A stretch of 32,362 nucleotides of DNA from Kitasatospora indigofera (GTDB lineage: Bacteria; Actinomycetota; Actinomycetes; Streptomycetales; Streptomycetaceae): NCBI RefSeq assembly GCF_014655955.1, contig NZ_BNBO01000004.1:307940-340301 (forward strand), in the 5' to 3' direction. Made by a program: the position numbers and the translations under genes. Positions 18,251-26,967 of the stretch are shown in pieces (the stretch's first letter is position 1; every line of letters begins with the position of its first letter). Below the pieces are notes generated by a model. It ran no database searches, had not been told where the DNA came from, and was given only the letters and a program-made list of their open reading frames with translations.

Positions 18251-19363
18251 TACGACGACCACCGTGACGGCGACGGTGACCGGCCGGGCGGTCCGGGCGG
18301 TCCGGGCGGTCCGGGCGGTCCGGGCGGTCCGGGCGGTCCGGGCGCGAGGGGCGGGTCCGCCGGTACGGCCGGCACGTACCGGGCGGTCCGGCGCGCCGTC
18401 CTCGACCATGTGCTGGCCCTGATCGCCCGGGCGCCCTGGAGCGAGCAGCTGGTGCTGCGCGGCAGCGCGGCCATGCTCGCCTGGGCCGGCGCCGCCGCCC
18501 GCCCGCCCGGTGACCTGGACTTCGTGGTGCTGCCGCCGCTGGGCACCCCGGTCGACCGGCTGGACCCGTACCCCTACCTGGACCGGATCGGCCGGGTGCA
18601 GCAGTGGCCCGAGGCCGCCGACGGCGCGGCCGGGTACGAGATCTGGACGGACGGCGAGGCGGAGTACGAGACCCGCGGCCTGCGCGCCGCCGTCCCGCCG
18701 GAGGGGCTCGGCTGGGAGGCCGGCCCGGACGAGGACGAGCCCGACCCGCGCGATCCGGGCCCGCCGTACGGCGACCTGCTCGACCTGCTGGGCCGGTGGC
18801 CGGAGGCGGCGCCCGGCGTCCTGCTCGCCGCCGACCGGGCACGGGAGGAGGGCAACTGGACGTACGCCGGCGAGGACGGCGGCCTGCCCGGGGTCCGGCT
18901 GCGGATCCCGTGGCGGGCGCCCGGGCTGCCGCCCGGCGAACTGCAGCTGGACTTCGCCCAGGACGAGCGCTTCCCCGAGCCGCCCGTGCTGACGGCGGTG
19001 CCCAGGGGCGACGGCGGCGCCCCGGCGGTCGTCCGGACGGCGAGCCGGGCCCTCTCCCTGGCCTGGAAGCTCCGCTGGCTGCACACCGATGCCACCGTCG
19101 ACGGCCGGCCGCAGGCGAAGGACCTGTACGACGCCGTCCTGCTGGCCGAGGACGGGCGCACCGCGCTGTCGCCGCGCCTGCTGCGGACGGTCCTCGGGCC
19201 CACCCCCGCGCGGGCCCCCGGGGGATTCCGGTCGCAGGACCTGCGCGTGCGGGAGGCCGACTGGGCGGCGTTCCGCGCGGACCACCCCGGGGTGCGGGGC
19301 CCGGCGGAGCAGTGGCTGGCCCGGCTCGGCACCGCCCTGGCCCGGGTGCCGGCCGGAGGGTGA
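18248..19363 (+). CDS. AbiEii-like nucleotidyltransferase, no partner gene
   Basis: A 371-residue protein of the nucleotidyltransferase AbiEii/AbiGii toxin group. The polymerase-beta-type signature is visible: LVLRGSAAMLAW (G72, S73), then PPGDLDFVVL with D89 and D91 as the metal-binding pair. KDLYDAVLL near residue 290 is also typical. In type IV toxin-antitoxin pairs the toxin is cognate to an AbiEi antitoxin. Here the neighbours are a tiny secreted protein and an alcohol dehydrogenase, so it is an orphan and may have a housekeeping or unrelated role. Residues 13-32 form a (Pro-Gly-Gly)n run from a 9-base repeat. GTG 18248 is chosen for its position after a -10 box. A longer upstream frame has no support. 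Confidence 0.75.
   Translation: MYDDHRDGDGDRPGGPGGPGGPGGPGGPGGPGARGGSAGTAGTYRAVRRAVLDHVLALIARAPWSEQLVLRGSAAMLAWAGAAARPPGDLDFVVLPPLGTPVDRLDPYPYLDRIGRVQQWPEAADGAAGYEIWTDGEAEYETRGLRAAVPPEGLGWEAGPDEDEPDPRDPGPPYGDLLDLLGRWPEAAPGVLLAADRAREEGNWTYAGEDGGLPGVRLRIPWRAPGLPPGELQLDFAQDERFPEPPVLTAVPRGDGGAPAVVRTASRALSLAWKLRWLHTDATVDGRPQAKDLYDAVLLAEDGRTALSPRLLRTVLGPTPARAPGGFRSQDLRVREADWAAFRADHPGVRGPAEQWLARLGTALARVPAGG
18284..18344. repeat. 9-base tandem repeat encoding (Pro-Gly-Gly)n
   Basis: Six perfect CCGGGCGGT units (18284-18337) and part of a seventh, inside the first 35 codons of the AbiEii-like gene. Slippage would change the number of Pro-Gly-Gly units without shifting the frame. Confidence 0.9.
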
Positions 19364-19390
19364 CCCTCGGTCAGGGCCGGCCCGGCCGGC

Positions 19391-20470
19391 TCAGAACACC
19401 ACCAGCGAGCGGCCGCCCCGGCCCGCCGCCATCCGGTCGAAGGCGGCCGGGATCTCGTCCAGGGTGATCCGGTCGGTGATCAGCGACTCCAGGTCGAGGC
19501 GGCCGGCCCGGACGTGCTCCGCGAGCACCGGGACGTCCTTCACCGGGTCGCTGTTGCCGTAGACGCAGGCGCTGAGGGTCCGGGCGAAGTAGAAGACCTC
19601 CAGGGCGGAGAAGGAGACCAGGTCGTCCTTGCCGCCGATGCCGACCACCGTGGTGCGCCCGCCGCGCCGGGTGGCCGACCAGGCCGTCCGGATGGTGCTC
19701 GCCCGGCCGGCGCACTCGAAGGCGTGGTCGGCGCCGTGACCGCCGGTCAGCTGCCGCACCCCCTTGGCCGTCCGCTCGTCCGACAGCAGGAAGTCCGTCG
19801 CGCCGTGGCGGCGGGCCAGTTCCTCCTTCTCCGGGGTGACGTCCACCGCGACGACCGGGCCGGCCCCGGCGATCCGGGCAGCCTGCAGCACGGCGAGGCC
19901 CACCCCGCCGAGGCCGATCACCACCACCGACTCCCCGGCCCGGACCCGGGCCGCGTTGTGCACCGCGCCGTAGCCGGTCAGCACGGCGCAGCCGAGCAGC
20001 GCGGCGGCGGCCAGCGGCACGCCGTCCGGCAGCGGGATCAGGGCGCGCTCGGCGACCAGCGTCTCCTCCGCGAAGGCGGCGACGCCGAGGCCCGGGTGGA
20101 CGCCGGTGCCGTCGGCGAGCGCCGCGTACGGTTCGGCGGAGGCACCGGCGGAGTTCTCGCAGAGCCACGGTTCGCCCAGCGAGCAGAGGTGGCAGCTGCC
20201 GCAGGCGGGTGCCCAGTTGAGGACGACGGCGTCGCCGGGGCGCACCGAGGTGACGCCCTCGCCGACGGCGGTCACGGTGCCCGAGCCCTCGTGGCCGAGG
20301 ACCACCGGGGTGGCGGCCCGCAGCAGGCCGGTGGCCAGCGACAGGTCGGAGTGGCAGACGCCGGCGGCGGCCAGCTTCACCCGGACCTGGCCGGGGCCGG
20401 GGGCGGGCAGGTCGATCTCGACCAGCTCCAGCGGGCGGCCGGGGGCGGTGAGCAGGGCGGCGCGGACCAT
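19391..20470 (-). CDS. Zinc-dependent alcohol dehydrogenase (MDR family)
   Basis: A 359-residue medium-chain dehydrogenase. Catalytic zinc ligands are C39 (GVCHSDL) and H60/E61 (LGHEGSG). The structural zinc site is CGSCHLCSLGEPWLC (C90, C93, C96, C104). The Rossmann loop VVVIGLGGVGLAVLQ follows. It resembles the class III/AdhD-like group that oxidises alcohols or thiol adducts with NAD, but the substrate is not readable. ATG 20470 is preceded by GAGGAGG. It follows the aldehyde dehydrogenase by 67 bases on the same strand, so the two likely act in sequence, alcohol to aldehyde to acid. It ends 27 bases from the convergent AbiEii-like gene. Confidence 0.92.
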   Translation of the reverse strand: MVRAALLTAPGRPLELVEIDLPAPGPGQVRVKLAAAGVCHSDLSLATGLLRAATPVVLGHEGSGTVTAVGEGVTSVRPGDAVVLNWAPACGSCHLCSLGEPWLCENSAGASAEPYAALADGTGVHPGLGVAAFAEETLVAERALIPLPDGVPLAAAALLGCAVLTGYGAVHNAARVRAGESVVVIGLGGVGLAVLQAARIAGAGPVVAVDVTPEKEELARRHGATDFLLSDERTAKGVRQLTGGHGADHAFECAGRASTIRTAWSATRRGGRTTVVGIGGKDDLVSFSALEVFYFARTLSACVYGNSDPVKDVPVLAEHVRAGRLDLESLITDRITLDEIPAAFDRMAAGRGGRSLVVF

Positions 20471-20537
20471 GGGTCCTCCTCGGAATTCGTCGGGCCCGGG
20501 GGCACCGGGGCGGGGGAGCGGTGACAGGCGGGCCGGG

Positions 20538-21956
20538 TCAGAACTGCAGCGACTTGGGCTGGAGGAACTCCTCCAGGCCGTGCCTCCCCAGCTCCCGGCC
20601 GAGGCCGGAGCCCTTCCAGCCGCCGAAGGGGGCCAGCGGGTTGAAGCGCCCGCCGTTGATGTCCACCTGGCCGGTGTCCATCCGCCGGGCGAAGGCGACG
20701 GCGGTGTCCTCGTCGGCCGCCCAGACGCCGCCGGCCAGGCCGTAGCGGGTGCCGTTGGCGATCTCCAGGGCGTGCTCCTCGTCGCGGTACCCGAGGATCG
20801 AGAGTACCGGGCCGAAGATCTCCTCCTGGGCGGCGGCCATCCCGGGCGTGACGTCGGCGAGCACGGTCGGGCGGACGTAGAAGCCGGTGTCCAGGCCCTC
20901 GGGGGCCTCCGGGCCGCCGGCCACCAGCCGGGCGCCCTCGGCCAGGGCGCCGCGGATGTGGCCGCGGACCCGTTCGCGCTGGGCGGCGCTGACCACCGGG
21001 CCGACCCTGGTCGCCGGATCGGCCGGGTCGCCGGGGACGTACTTGGCCGCGGCCTTGGCGGCGATCGCCACGGCCTCCTCGTACTGGTCCTGGTGGACCA
21101 GCAGCCGGGTCCAGGCGCTGCAGGTCTGGCCGGAGTTGGCGAAGACGTTGCCGACGTTGACGTTCACGGCGCGGGCCAGGTCGGCGCCGGGCAGCACCAC
21201 GTTGGCGGACTTGCCGCCCAGCTCCAGGGCGACCCGCTTGATGCCGCGCCCGGCGGTCTCCGCGACCGTCCGGCCGACGGCGGTGGAGCCGGTGAAGGAG
21301 ACCAGGTCGACGTCCGGGTGCCCGGCGAGGGCCGCGCCGGCGACCGGGCCGAGGCCGGTGACCAGGTTGAACACCCCGGCCGGGAAGCCCGCCTCGTGCA
21401 CCAGCCGGGCGAACAGCCGGGCCACCAGCGGGGTGTCCTCGGCCGGCTTGAGGACGACGGTGCAGCCGGCCGCGAGGGCGGGCACCACCTTGGCGACGAT
21501 CTGGTGCAGCGGGTAGTTCCAGGGGGTGATCGCGGCGACCACGCCGACGGGCTCCGCGAACACCGTGGAGTTGCCGGTCCGCTCCTGGAACCCGTACCCG
21601 GCCAGGATGCCCAGGTAGGAGTCGGCGACGGCGAGCGGCAGCCCGGCCTGGACGGCGGTGGCGAAGCCGATCGGGCAGCCGAGTTCGGCGACCACCGTCG
21701 TGGCGATCTCCTCCTGGGCGGCGGCCAGGCCGTCCCGCAGCCGGGTCAGCGGGGCCAGGCGCTGCTCGGGGGTGGTGGCGCCCCAGCCGCGGGCGGCGGC
21801 CCGGGCGGCGCGGACGGCGGCGTCGACGTCGGCGGGGCCACCGGCCGGGACGGTGGCGAGGACCTGCTCGGTGGCCGGGTCGAGCACCGGCAGGGAGTCG
21901 GCGGTGAGGGCAGGACGCCAGGCTCCGCCGATGTACTGGTCGGTGTGCTGCGGCAC
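20538..21956 (-). CDS. NAD(P)-dependent aldehyde dehydrogenase
   Basis: A 472-residue member of the ALDH superfamily that oxidises aldehydes to acids. Catalytic Cys279 (NSGQTCSAWTR), general base Glu245 (ALELGGKS), Asn147 (TPWNYPL) and Lys170 (VLKPAED) are all in place. Substrate specificity is unclear. The start is GTG 21956 with AAGGA eight bases upstream. It is the promoter-proximal gene of a pair with the alcohol dehydrogenase. A perfect 19-bp palindrome at 22005-22023 lies 49 bases upstream, suggesting control by a TetR-type repressor, but none is encoded beside it. The neighbouring PadR regulator has different sites. Confidence 0.93.
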   Translation of the reverse strand: MPQHTDQYIGGAWRPALTADSLPVLDPATEQVLATVPAGGPADVDAAVRAARAAARGWGATTPEQRLAPLTRLRDGLAAAQEEIATTVVAELGCPIGFATAVQAGLPLAVADSYLGILAGYGFQERTGNSTVFAEPVGVVAAITPWNYPLHQIVAKVVPALAAGCTVVLKPAEDTPLVARLFARLVHEAGFPAGVFNLVTGLGPVAGAALAGHPDVDLVSFTGSTAVGRTVAETAGRGIKRVALELGGKSANVVLPGADLARAVNVNVGNVFANSGQTCSAWTRLLVHQDQYEEAVAIAAKAAAKYVPGDPADPATRVGPVVSAAQRERVRGHIRGALAEGARLVAGGPEAPEGLDTGFYVRPTVLADVTPGMAAAQEEIFGPVLSILGYRDEEHALEIANGTRYGLAGGVWAADEDTAVAFARRMDTGQVDINGGRFNPLAPFGGWKGSGLGRELGRHGLEEFLQPKSLQF

Positions 21957-22004
21957 GAGGGTGGTCCTTTCCTGGGCCGGCCCGGCGGGTGCCGCACCGT
22001 GTCA

Positions 22005-22023
22005 TAACTAGCGATGCTAGTTA
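22005..22023. promoter_or_regulatory. Perfect 19-bp palindrome TAACTAGC-GAT-GCTAGTTA
   Basis: Eight-base arms with a three-base spacer in an AT-rich patch upstream of the aldehyde dehydrogenase. Size and form fit a TetR-type operator. It is far more symmetric than expected by chance. The repressor is not apparent in the window. Confidence 0.65.
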
Positions 22024-22120
22024 ACGCCGCGCATCACCGGCGGCGCAAGGGTTCCCCGCCGCGGAAGGAGTGTCACCCCGAGGCCCGCCGGGTGCCTCCG
22101 GAGCGGCGCCGGCGGCACTA

Positions 22121-22150
22121 TGAACTGAGTGTATAAACCGAGTGTATAGT
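22121..22150 (+). promoter_or_regulatory. Leaderless padR promoter with GAGTGTATA direct repeats
   Basis: TATAGT (22145-22150) is a -10 box with ATG 22158 seven bases downstream, so the mRNA probably starts at the ATG. TGAACT (22121-22126) is a weak -35 with an 18-base spacer. GAGTGTATA occurs at 22127-22135 and 22140-22148, 13 bases apart, covering the promoter. PadR autorepression through these repeats is inferred. Confidence 0.6.
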
Positions 22151-22157
22151 CGCCGGC

Positions 22158-22682
22158 ATGTCACTCGGACACACCATCCTCGGGCTCCTGGAGTCCCGGC
22201 CGCGCCACGGGTACGACCTGAAGCGCGCCTACGACGAGCGCTTCGGGCGCACCCGCTCCCTGCACTACGGGCAGGTCTACTCGACCCTTTCCAGACTGCT
22301 CAGGAACGGCCTGGTCGAGGTCGAGGGCGTGGAGGCCGGCGACGGCCCCGACCGCAAGCGGTACACCATCACCGAGGCCGGCGTCACCGACGTCGCCGAG
22401 TGGCTCACCCGCCCCGAGAGCCCCGAGCCGTACCTGCAGAACACCCTGTACGCCAAGGTCGTCCTCGCCGTGCTGACCGGCCGCCGCCCGCAGGACGTCC
22501 TGGATGTCCAGCGCACCGAGCACCTGCGCCAGATGCGCGAACTGACCCGCCGCAAGCTGGACGGGGACCTCGCCGACCAGCTGATCTGCGACCACGCCCT
22601 GTTCCACCTGGAGGCCGACCTGCGCTGGCTGGAACTGACCGCCGCGCGTCTGGACGACCTGAAGCGGGAGGTCCGGCCCTGA
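22158..22682 (+). CDS. PadR-family transcriptional regulator
   Basis: A 174-residue regulator with the PadR winged helix at its N terminus (LGLLESRPRHGYDLKRAY, QVYSTLSRLLRNGLVEVE, RKRYTITEAG) and a helical C-terminal dimerisation region of the Vir type. It heads an operon with an ABC ATPase and an FtsX-like permease, the classic arrangement in which PadR senses a drug or peptide and derepresses the exporter. No ribosome-binding site precedes ATG 22158. The start lies seven bases after a -10 box, indicating leaderless translation. Its stop overlaps the ATPase start (TGATG). Confidence 0.93.
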   Translation: MSLGHTILGLLESRPRHGYDLKRAYDERFGRTRSLHYGQVYSTLSRLLRNGLVEVEGVEAGDGPDRKRYTITEAGVTDVAEWLTRPESPEPYLQNTLYAKVVLAVLTGRRPQDVLDVQRTEHLRQMRELTRRKLDGDLADQLICDHALFHLEADLRWLELTAARLDDLKREVRP

Positions 22683-23485
22683 TGCCGATCCACCCCGTCG
22701 AACCGGTCGGTCCCGCCGGCCCCGCCGGGCGGGCCCCCGCGCCGGCCGTCCCCGCGCCCGCCCGGGCCGCCCGCCCCGCGCCCGCCCCGCACGAGCCGCT
22801 CCCGGACGGCGCCGACCTGCTCACCGCCACCGGACTGCGCAAGAGCTTCGGCCCGACCACCGCCCTGGACGGCGCCTCGCTCTCCGTCGCCCCCGGCGAA
22901 CTCCTCGCCGTGATGGGCGCGTCCGGCTCCGGCAAGTCCACCCTGCTGCACTGCCTGGCCGGCATCACCCGGCCCGACGGCGGCACCGTCAGCTACCGGG
23001 GGCAGGACCTCGCGGGGCTCTCCGACTCCCGGCGCAGCGCCCTGCGCCGGAGCGAGTTCGGGTTCCTCTTCCAGTTCGGCCAGCTCGTCCCCGAACTCTC
23101 CTGCCTGGAGAACGTCGCCCTCCCGCTGCGGCTGGCCGGCCTGCGCCGCCGCCGGGCCGAGGACCAGGCCTGGGAGTGGCTGGAACGGCTGGAGGTGGCC
23201 GACGCCGCCGCCAAGCGGCCCGGTGAGATGTCCGGCGGCCAGGGCCAGCGCGTCGCCGTCGCCCGGGCCCTGGTCACCGGACCACGGGTGGTCTTCGCCG
23301 ACGAACCCACCGGCTCCCTCGACTCGCTGAACGGCGAACGCGTGCTGCAACTGCTGCGCCGGGCCGCCAAGGACTCCGCCGCCGCCGTCGTGCTGGTCAC
23401 CCACGAGCCCAGGGTGGCCGCCTACGCCGACCGCGAGGTCGTGGTCCGCGACGGCCGCACCCGCGACCTGGGGGCCGGACGGTGA
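22682..23485 (+). CDS. ABC transporter ATP-binding protein (MacB/LolD type)
   Basis: A 267-residue ATPase. Walker A is GASGSGKST (79-87), the signature MSGGQGQRVAVARAL, and Walker B VVFADEPTGSLDS. The last run and FLFQFGQLVPELSCLENVALPL are typical of the MacB/LolD group that works with FtsX-type permeases. The first ~45 residues are a Pro/Ala tail. Its ATG overlaps the padR stop, and its own stop overlaps the permease start (GTGA), so the three proteins are translationally coupled. Export of a toxic compound or remodelling of an envelope component is likely, substrate unknown. Confidence 0.94.
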   Translation: MPIHPVEPVGPAGPAGRAPAPAVPAPARAARPAPAPHEPLPDGADLLTATGLRKSFGPTTALDGASLSVAPGELLAVMGASGSGKSTLLHCLAGITRPDGGTVSYRGQDLAGLSDSRRSALRRSEFGFLFQFGQLVPELSCLENVALPLRLAGLRRRRAEDQAWEWLERLEVADAAAKRPGEMSGGQGQRVAVARALVTGPRVVFADEPTGSLDSLNGERVLQLLRRAAKDSAAAVVLVTHEPRVAAYADREVVVRDGRTRDLGAGR

Positions 23486-25941
23486 CCGGACGCCCCGCGG
23501 ACGCCGGGACGCTCCGGTGGCCGGGCCCCGGCCAGCTCGCCATGGGCGCCCGGCTCGCCGTCACCGGGGGCCGGGACAGCGTGGTCCGCACCGCGCTGAC
23601 CGCGCTGGGCGTCGGGCTCGGCGTCGCCATGCTGCTGTTCGCCTCCGCGGTCCCCGCCATGAAGCACCACCGCGACGACCGGATCCACGCCCTGGTCGAC
23701 ACCATGCACGGCCGGGACGACATGCCCCGCTCGGCCGGCACCCTGCTGCTGCTCGACGCCGGCACCCAGTACCGGGACGCCGTGATCCGGGGCCGGTACG
23801 TCCGGCCGGAGGGCCCGGAGGCACCGCTGCCGCCAGGCCTCGACCGGTTCCCCGAGCCCGGCCGGATGTTCGTCTCACCGGCCCTGCGCGACCTGCTCGG
23901 CTCTCCCGAGGGCGCGCTGCTGCGCGAGCGCCTGCCGGCCCCGGTCACCGGCGAGGTGGGCGAGGCCGGCCTGACCGGGCCGCGGGACCTCACCTTCTGG
24001 ATCGGCAGCGACACCCTGACCGTCGGGAGCGCCGCGGACCCGGCCGGCGGCGCCGGAGCGCAGGCCCCCTGGCCGGGCGCCACCAGGCTGGACAGTTTCG
24101 GCGACGTCTACCCGCCCCGGGAACTCGAACCCCTGCTGCTCCTGCTGAGCGTGGTCGGCATCGTCGTCCTGCTCACGCCGGTGGCGCTGTTCGTGGCCGC
24201 CGCGACCCGGTTCGGCGGCGAGGCCCGCGACCGCAGGCTCGCCGCCCTGCGGCTGGCCGGGGCCGACCGGAGCATGACCGCCCGGATCGCCGCCGGCGAG
24301 TCGCTGGCCGGCGCCGTGCTCGGACTCGCCCTCGGCTGGCTGTTCTTCCTGCTGGGCCGGCAGCTGGGCGAACGGATCGCGGTCAACGGCGTGAGCGTCT
24401 TCGCCCGGGACGTGAATCCCCAGCCCCTGCTCGCCGCCGCCGTGATGGCGGCGGTGCCCGTCCTCGCGGTCGGGGTCACCCTGGTGGCGATGCGGCAGGT
24501 CGCCGTCGAGCCGATGGGCCTGGTCCGGCCCGCCCGTCCGGTCCGGCGGCGGATGTGGTGGCGGCTCGCCGTCCCGGCGGCCGGCGCCGCGCTGCTCGCC
24601 GCCGTCGCCACCGGCGCGACCCGGGACGCCGGGGGCCTCGCCGTGGAGGCGGGGAGCCTGACGGCGGTCGTCGGCCTCGGGGCGTACACCGACCCGCTGG
24701 CCCTGACCGCCCTGGTGGCCGGGCTGGTGCTGCTGCTGGCCGGGATCGCCGTCCTGCTGCCCGCGCTGCTCGACCTGGTCACCGGCCGGCTCACCGGCGG
24801 CCCGCCGTCCTGGCAGCTGGCCGTCCGGCGGCTCCAGCTGAGCGGCGGGTCGGCGGCCCGCGGGACCGCCGCCGTGGTGGTCGCGGTCGCCGGGGCGATC
24901 GCGTTGCAGAGCCTGTTCAGCGGCGTCGCCGCCGACGAGTCGGCCCGGTCCGAACGGGCGGCGGCCGAACCGGGGCTGTCCGCCCCGGCCTCGGCGGCCG
25001 CCCGGGTGTCCCTCCTCCGCGGGGGCGGGCGGAGCGCCGAGTACGCGGGGCGGCTGCGCGGGGCCGCCGGCACCACCGCGGTCGTCGGCTACGACGAGCT
25101 GTTCCTGACCGCCGGGGCGTCCGGCGAGCGGGCCCGGGTGATGGTCGGCGACTGCGCGGCGCTGGGCACCGTCGCCGTGCTGGCGTCCTGCGCCGACGGG
25201 AGCGTCTTCCTCGCGGGCGCCGACGGGGACCGCGCGGCGCCCCGTCCGGGCACGACGCTGGCGCCGGTGTACGCCGGTCCGCAGGCGGCGGGCTGGCGCC
25301 TGCCGGCCGGGCTGCCCGCGGTGGCTGCGCGCGACACCCCGTTCGCCCGGGGCCCGGGCGCGTTGCTGCTGGCCACGCCCGGGGCGGTGCCGCCGCAGCT
25401 GCTGGCCGCCGCCGACGGGGTGGTCGAGCTGGCCGTGGACCCGGCCGTGCCCGACGCCCGTGACCTCGTCCGGAACGCCGTGGCGCAGGTCCTGCCCGGG
25501 GCCGGGCCGGTCTTCGGCGACCGGTCGGCCGACAGCTCCGACCGGGCCTTCCGCAGTGTGGCGCGGGTGCTGACCGCCGCGGTGACGGTCACCCTGCTGC
25601 TCGTCGCGGCCAGCATGCTGGTCGGGGTGCAGGAGCAACTGCGGGAGCGGCGACGGGTGCTGGCCTCCCTGATGGCCTTCGGCACCCGCCGCCGGACGCT
25701 CGGCCGGTCGGTTCTGTGGCAGAGCGCGGTGCCCCTGCTGCTGGGCCTGGTGCCGGCGGCGGCCGTCGGGGCGGGGCTGGGCGGCGTGCTGCTCCGGCTC
25801 GCCGGGCTGCCGGTGCACATCGCCTGGACCGGCGTGCTGGCGATGGCGGGCACGGCCGTGGCGGCCGTCCTCGGCGTCACCGTGCTGACGTTGCCGGTGC
25901 TGTTCCGGACGGCGCGGCCGGACGGGCTCCGCTTCGAGTAG
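23482..25941 (+). CDS. FtsX-like ABC transporter permease
   Basis: An 819-residue membrane protein with about ten helices. One helix lies near the N terminus (38-59), a large extracytoplasmic region follows to about 214, then three helices (about 216-335), more helices in the centre, a second soluble region (about 485-690), and three helices at the end. This two-halved FtsX layout makes a full permease in one chain. GTG 23482 overlaps the ATPase stop. No periplasmic adaptor is encoded nearby. A strong hairpin follows the stop. Confidence 0.9.
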   Translation: MTGRPADAGTLRWPGPGQLAMGARLAVTGGRDSVVRTALTALGVGLGVAMLLFASAVPAMKHHRDDRIHALVDTMHGRDDMPRSAGTLLLLDAGTQYRDAVIRGRYVRPEGPEAPLPPGLDRFPEPGRMFVSPALRDLLGSPEGALLRERLPAPVTGEVGEAGLTGPRDLTFWIGSDTLTVGSAADPAGGAGAQAPWPGATRLDSFGDVYPPRELEPLLLLLSVVGIVVLLTPVALFVAAATRFGGEARDRRLAALRLAGADRSMTARIAAGESLAGAVLGLALGWLFFLLGRQLGERIAVNGVSVFARDVNPQPLLAAAVMAAVPVLAVGVTLVAMRQVAVEPMGLVRPARPVRRRMWWRLAVPAAGAALLAAVATGATRDAGGLAVEAGSLTAVVGLGAYTDPLALTALVAGLVLLLAGIAVLLPALLDLVTGRLTGGPPSWQLAVRRLQLSGGSAARGTAAVVVAVAGAIALQSLFSGVAADESARSERAAAEPGLSAPASAAARVSLLRGGGRSAEYAGRLRGAAGTTAVVGYDELFLTAGASGERARVMVGDCAALGTVAVLASCADGSVFLAGADGDRAAPRPGTTLAPVYAGPQAAGWRLPAGLPAVAARDTPFARGPGALLLATPGAVPPQLLAAADGVVELAVDPAVPDARDLVRNAVAQVLPGAGPVFGDRSADSSDRAFRSVARVLTAAVTVTLLLVAASMLVGVQEQLRERRRVLASLMAFGTRRRTLGRSVLWQSAVPLLLGLVPAAAVGAGLGGVLLRLAGLPVHIAWTGVLAMAGTAVAAVLGVTVLTLPVLFRTARPDGLRFE

Positions 25942-25983
25942 CCGCGGCGGACCGGCGGACCGGCCAGGACGGCTGAAGCGGAC

Positions 25984-26027
25984 ACGACGGCCCGGGCGGG
26001 GTGGCGACACCCGGCCCGGGCCGTCGT
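25984..26027. terminator. Long hairpin between the convergent ABC operon and gntR
   Basis: A 14-bp stem (25984-25997 with 26014-26027), one mismatch, then a further 5-bp stem GGGTG/CACCC capped by a GCGA tetraloop (26004-26007). A bidirectional terminator is likely. Confidence 0.85.
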
Positions 26028-26077
26028 CACGCCCGGTCGTCGCCCCGCCCGGGCCCCGGCCGGCCCCGCCCCGGCGG

Positions 26078-26935
26078 TCAGGGCGTCGGCTGGACGTCGC
26101 CGACCGTCACCGTCCGGCCGCCCGCCCCGTTGGTCAGGTCGCCCGGCGGGATGCCGGGGTGGTGCCGGGAGGCGTCCTGGTCCGTCGCGGGCGCGGGGTG
26201 GCCCGGGTCGGCGAGGGAGATCCGGGAGACGATCCGGTAACGGTCGCCGCGGTACAGCGAGTGCACGTACTCCACCGGCCGGCCCGTCCCGTCGGTGGTC
26301 AGCCGCTCGAAGAGCAGGGCGGGCGAGAGCACGGGGACGCTGAGCAGCCGCGCCTCCCGCTCGCTGGTGACGGTGGGTTCGATGGACTGGACGGCCTGGT
26401 GGACCTGGATGCCGTGCTGGTCCCGGAGGAGTTCGTAGAAGTCCCCGGATTCCATGTCCGCCGGTGTCAGCCCCGGCACCAGCGCGGCGGGTACGTGCAG
26501 GTGCTCGATCGCCATCGGTTCGCCGTCGACCAGCCGGAGTCTGGCGATGTAGACGATTTCGGCGGCGGGCGAGATGTGCAGTTTCCGGCCGACCCGGGCG
26601 CCCGCCTGGATGACGGAGAACTCCAGCACCCGGCTGGCCCAGCTGCCGGCGGCGCGGGGCAGGACGAACGCGCTGTCCTCACCGGCCATCGCCAGTTCCT
26701 GGGTGATCTTGGCCGGTGCCACGAACATGCCCCGGCCGTGCTCGCGCACGATCAGCCCGGTGGTGACGAGTTCGTCCACCGCCGCCCGCAGGGTCGGCCG
26801 GGAGACCCCGAGTTGTTCGCACAGGGCCCGTTCGGAGGGGATCGGGTCACCGGCGGCCTGCGATTCGACGAGATTCCTGAGGTAGTCGCGGACTCGCGTG
26901 CGCTTGAGAACGGGACCGGAGTCCTCGGCGCCCAT
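26078..26935 (-). CDS. HutC-type GntR regulator of the das-like amino-sugar operon
   Basis: A 285-residue regulator with a GntR winged helix (about 10-75; PIPSERALCEQLGVSRPTLRAAVDEL) and a UTRA domain (about 95-235; EPMAIEHLHVPAALVPG and GRPVEYVHSLYRGDRYRI). The layout matches DasR, the GlcNAc-responsive global regulator of Streptomyces, but the N-terminal half differs from DasR as I remember it. A C-terminal tail of about 40 residues adds to the usual ~245. I treat it as a DasR-like paralogue. Its partner ligand is probably glucosamine-6-phosphate or a related amino sugar. ATG 26935 has GAAGGAG eight bases upstream. It is divergent from the sugar ABC operon across 314 bases packed with half-sites. 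Confidence 0.88.
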   Translation of the reverse strand: MGAEDSGPVLKRTRVRDYLRNLVESQAAGDPIPSERALCEQLGVSRPTLRAAVDELVTTGLIVREHGRGMFVAPAKITQELAMAGEDSAFVLPRAAGSWASRVLEFSVIQAGARVGRKLHISPAAEIVYIARLRLVDGEPMAIEHLHVPAALVPGLTPADMESGDFYELLRDQHGIQVHQAVQSIEPTVTSEREARLLSVPVLSPALLFERLTTDGTGRPVEYVHSLYRGDRYRIVSRISLADPGHPAPATDQDASRHHPGIPPGDLTNGAGGRTVTVGDVQPTP

Positions 26936-26967
26936 GGACGGATCTCCTTCTTCTGCGGTCGGACATA

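Noticed and set aside
18284..18344. CRISPR-like or mobile-element repeat
   Set aside because: It is a contiguous 9-base in-frame tandem repeat without spacers, so it is coding low complexity.
20106..22007. A 633-codon forward frame antisense to the dehydrogenase pair
   Set aside because: Repetitive Gly/Val/Asp composition with no motif. The reverse strand carries two intact enzymes.
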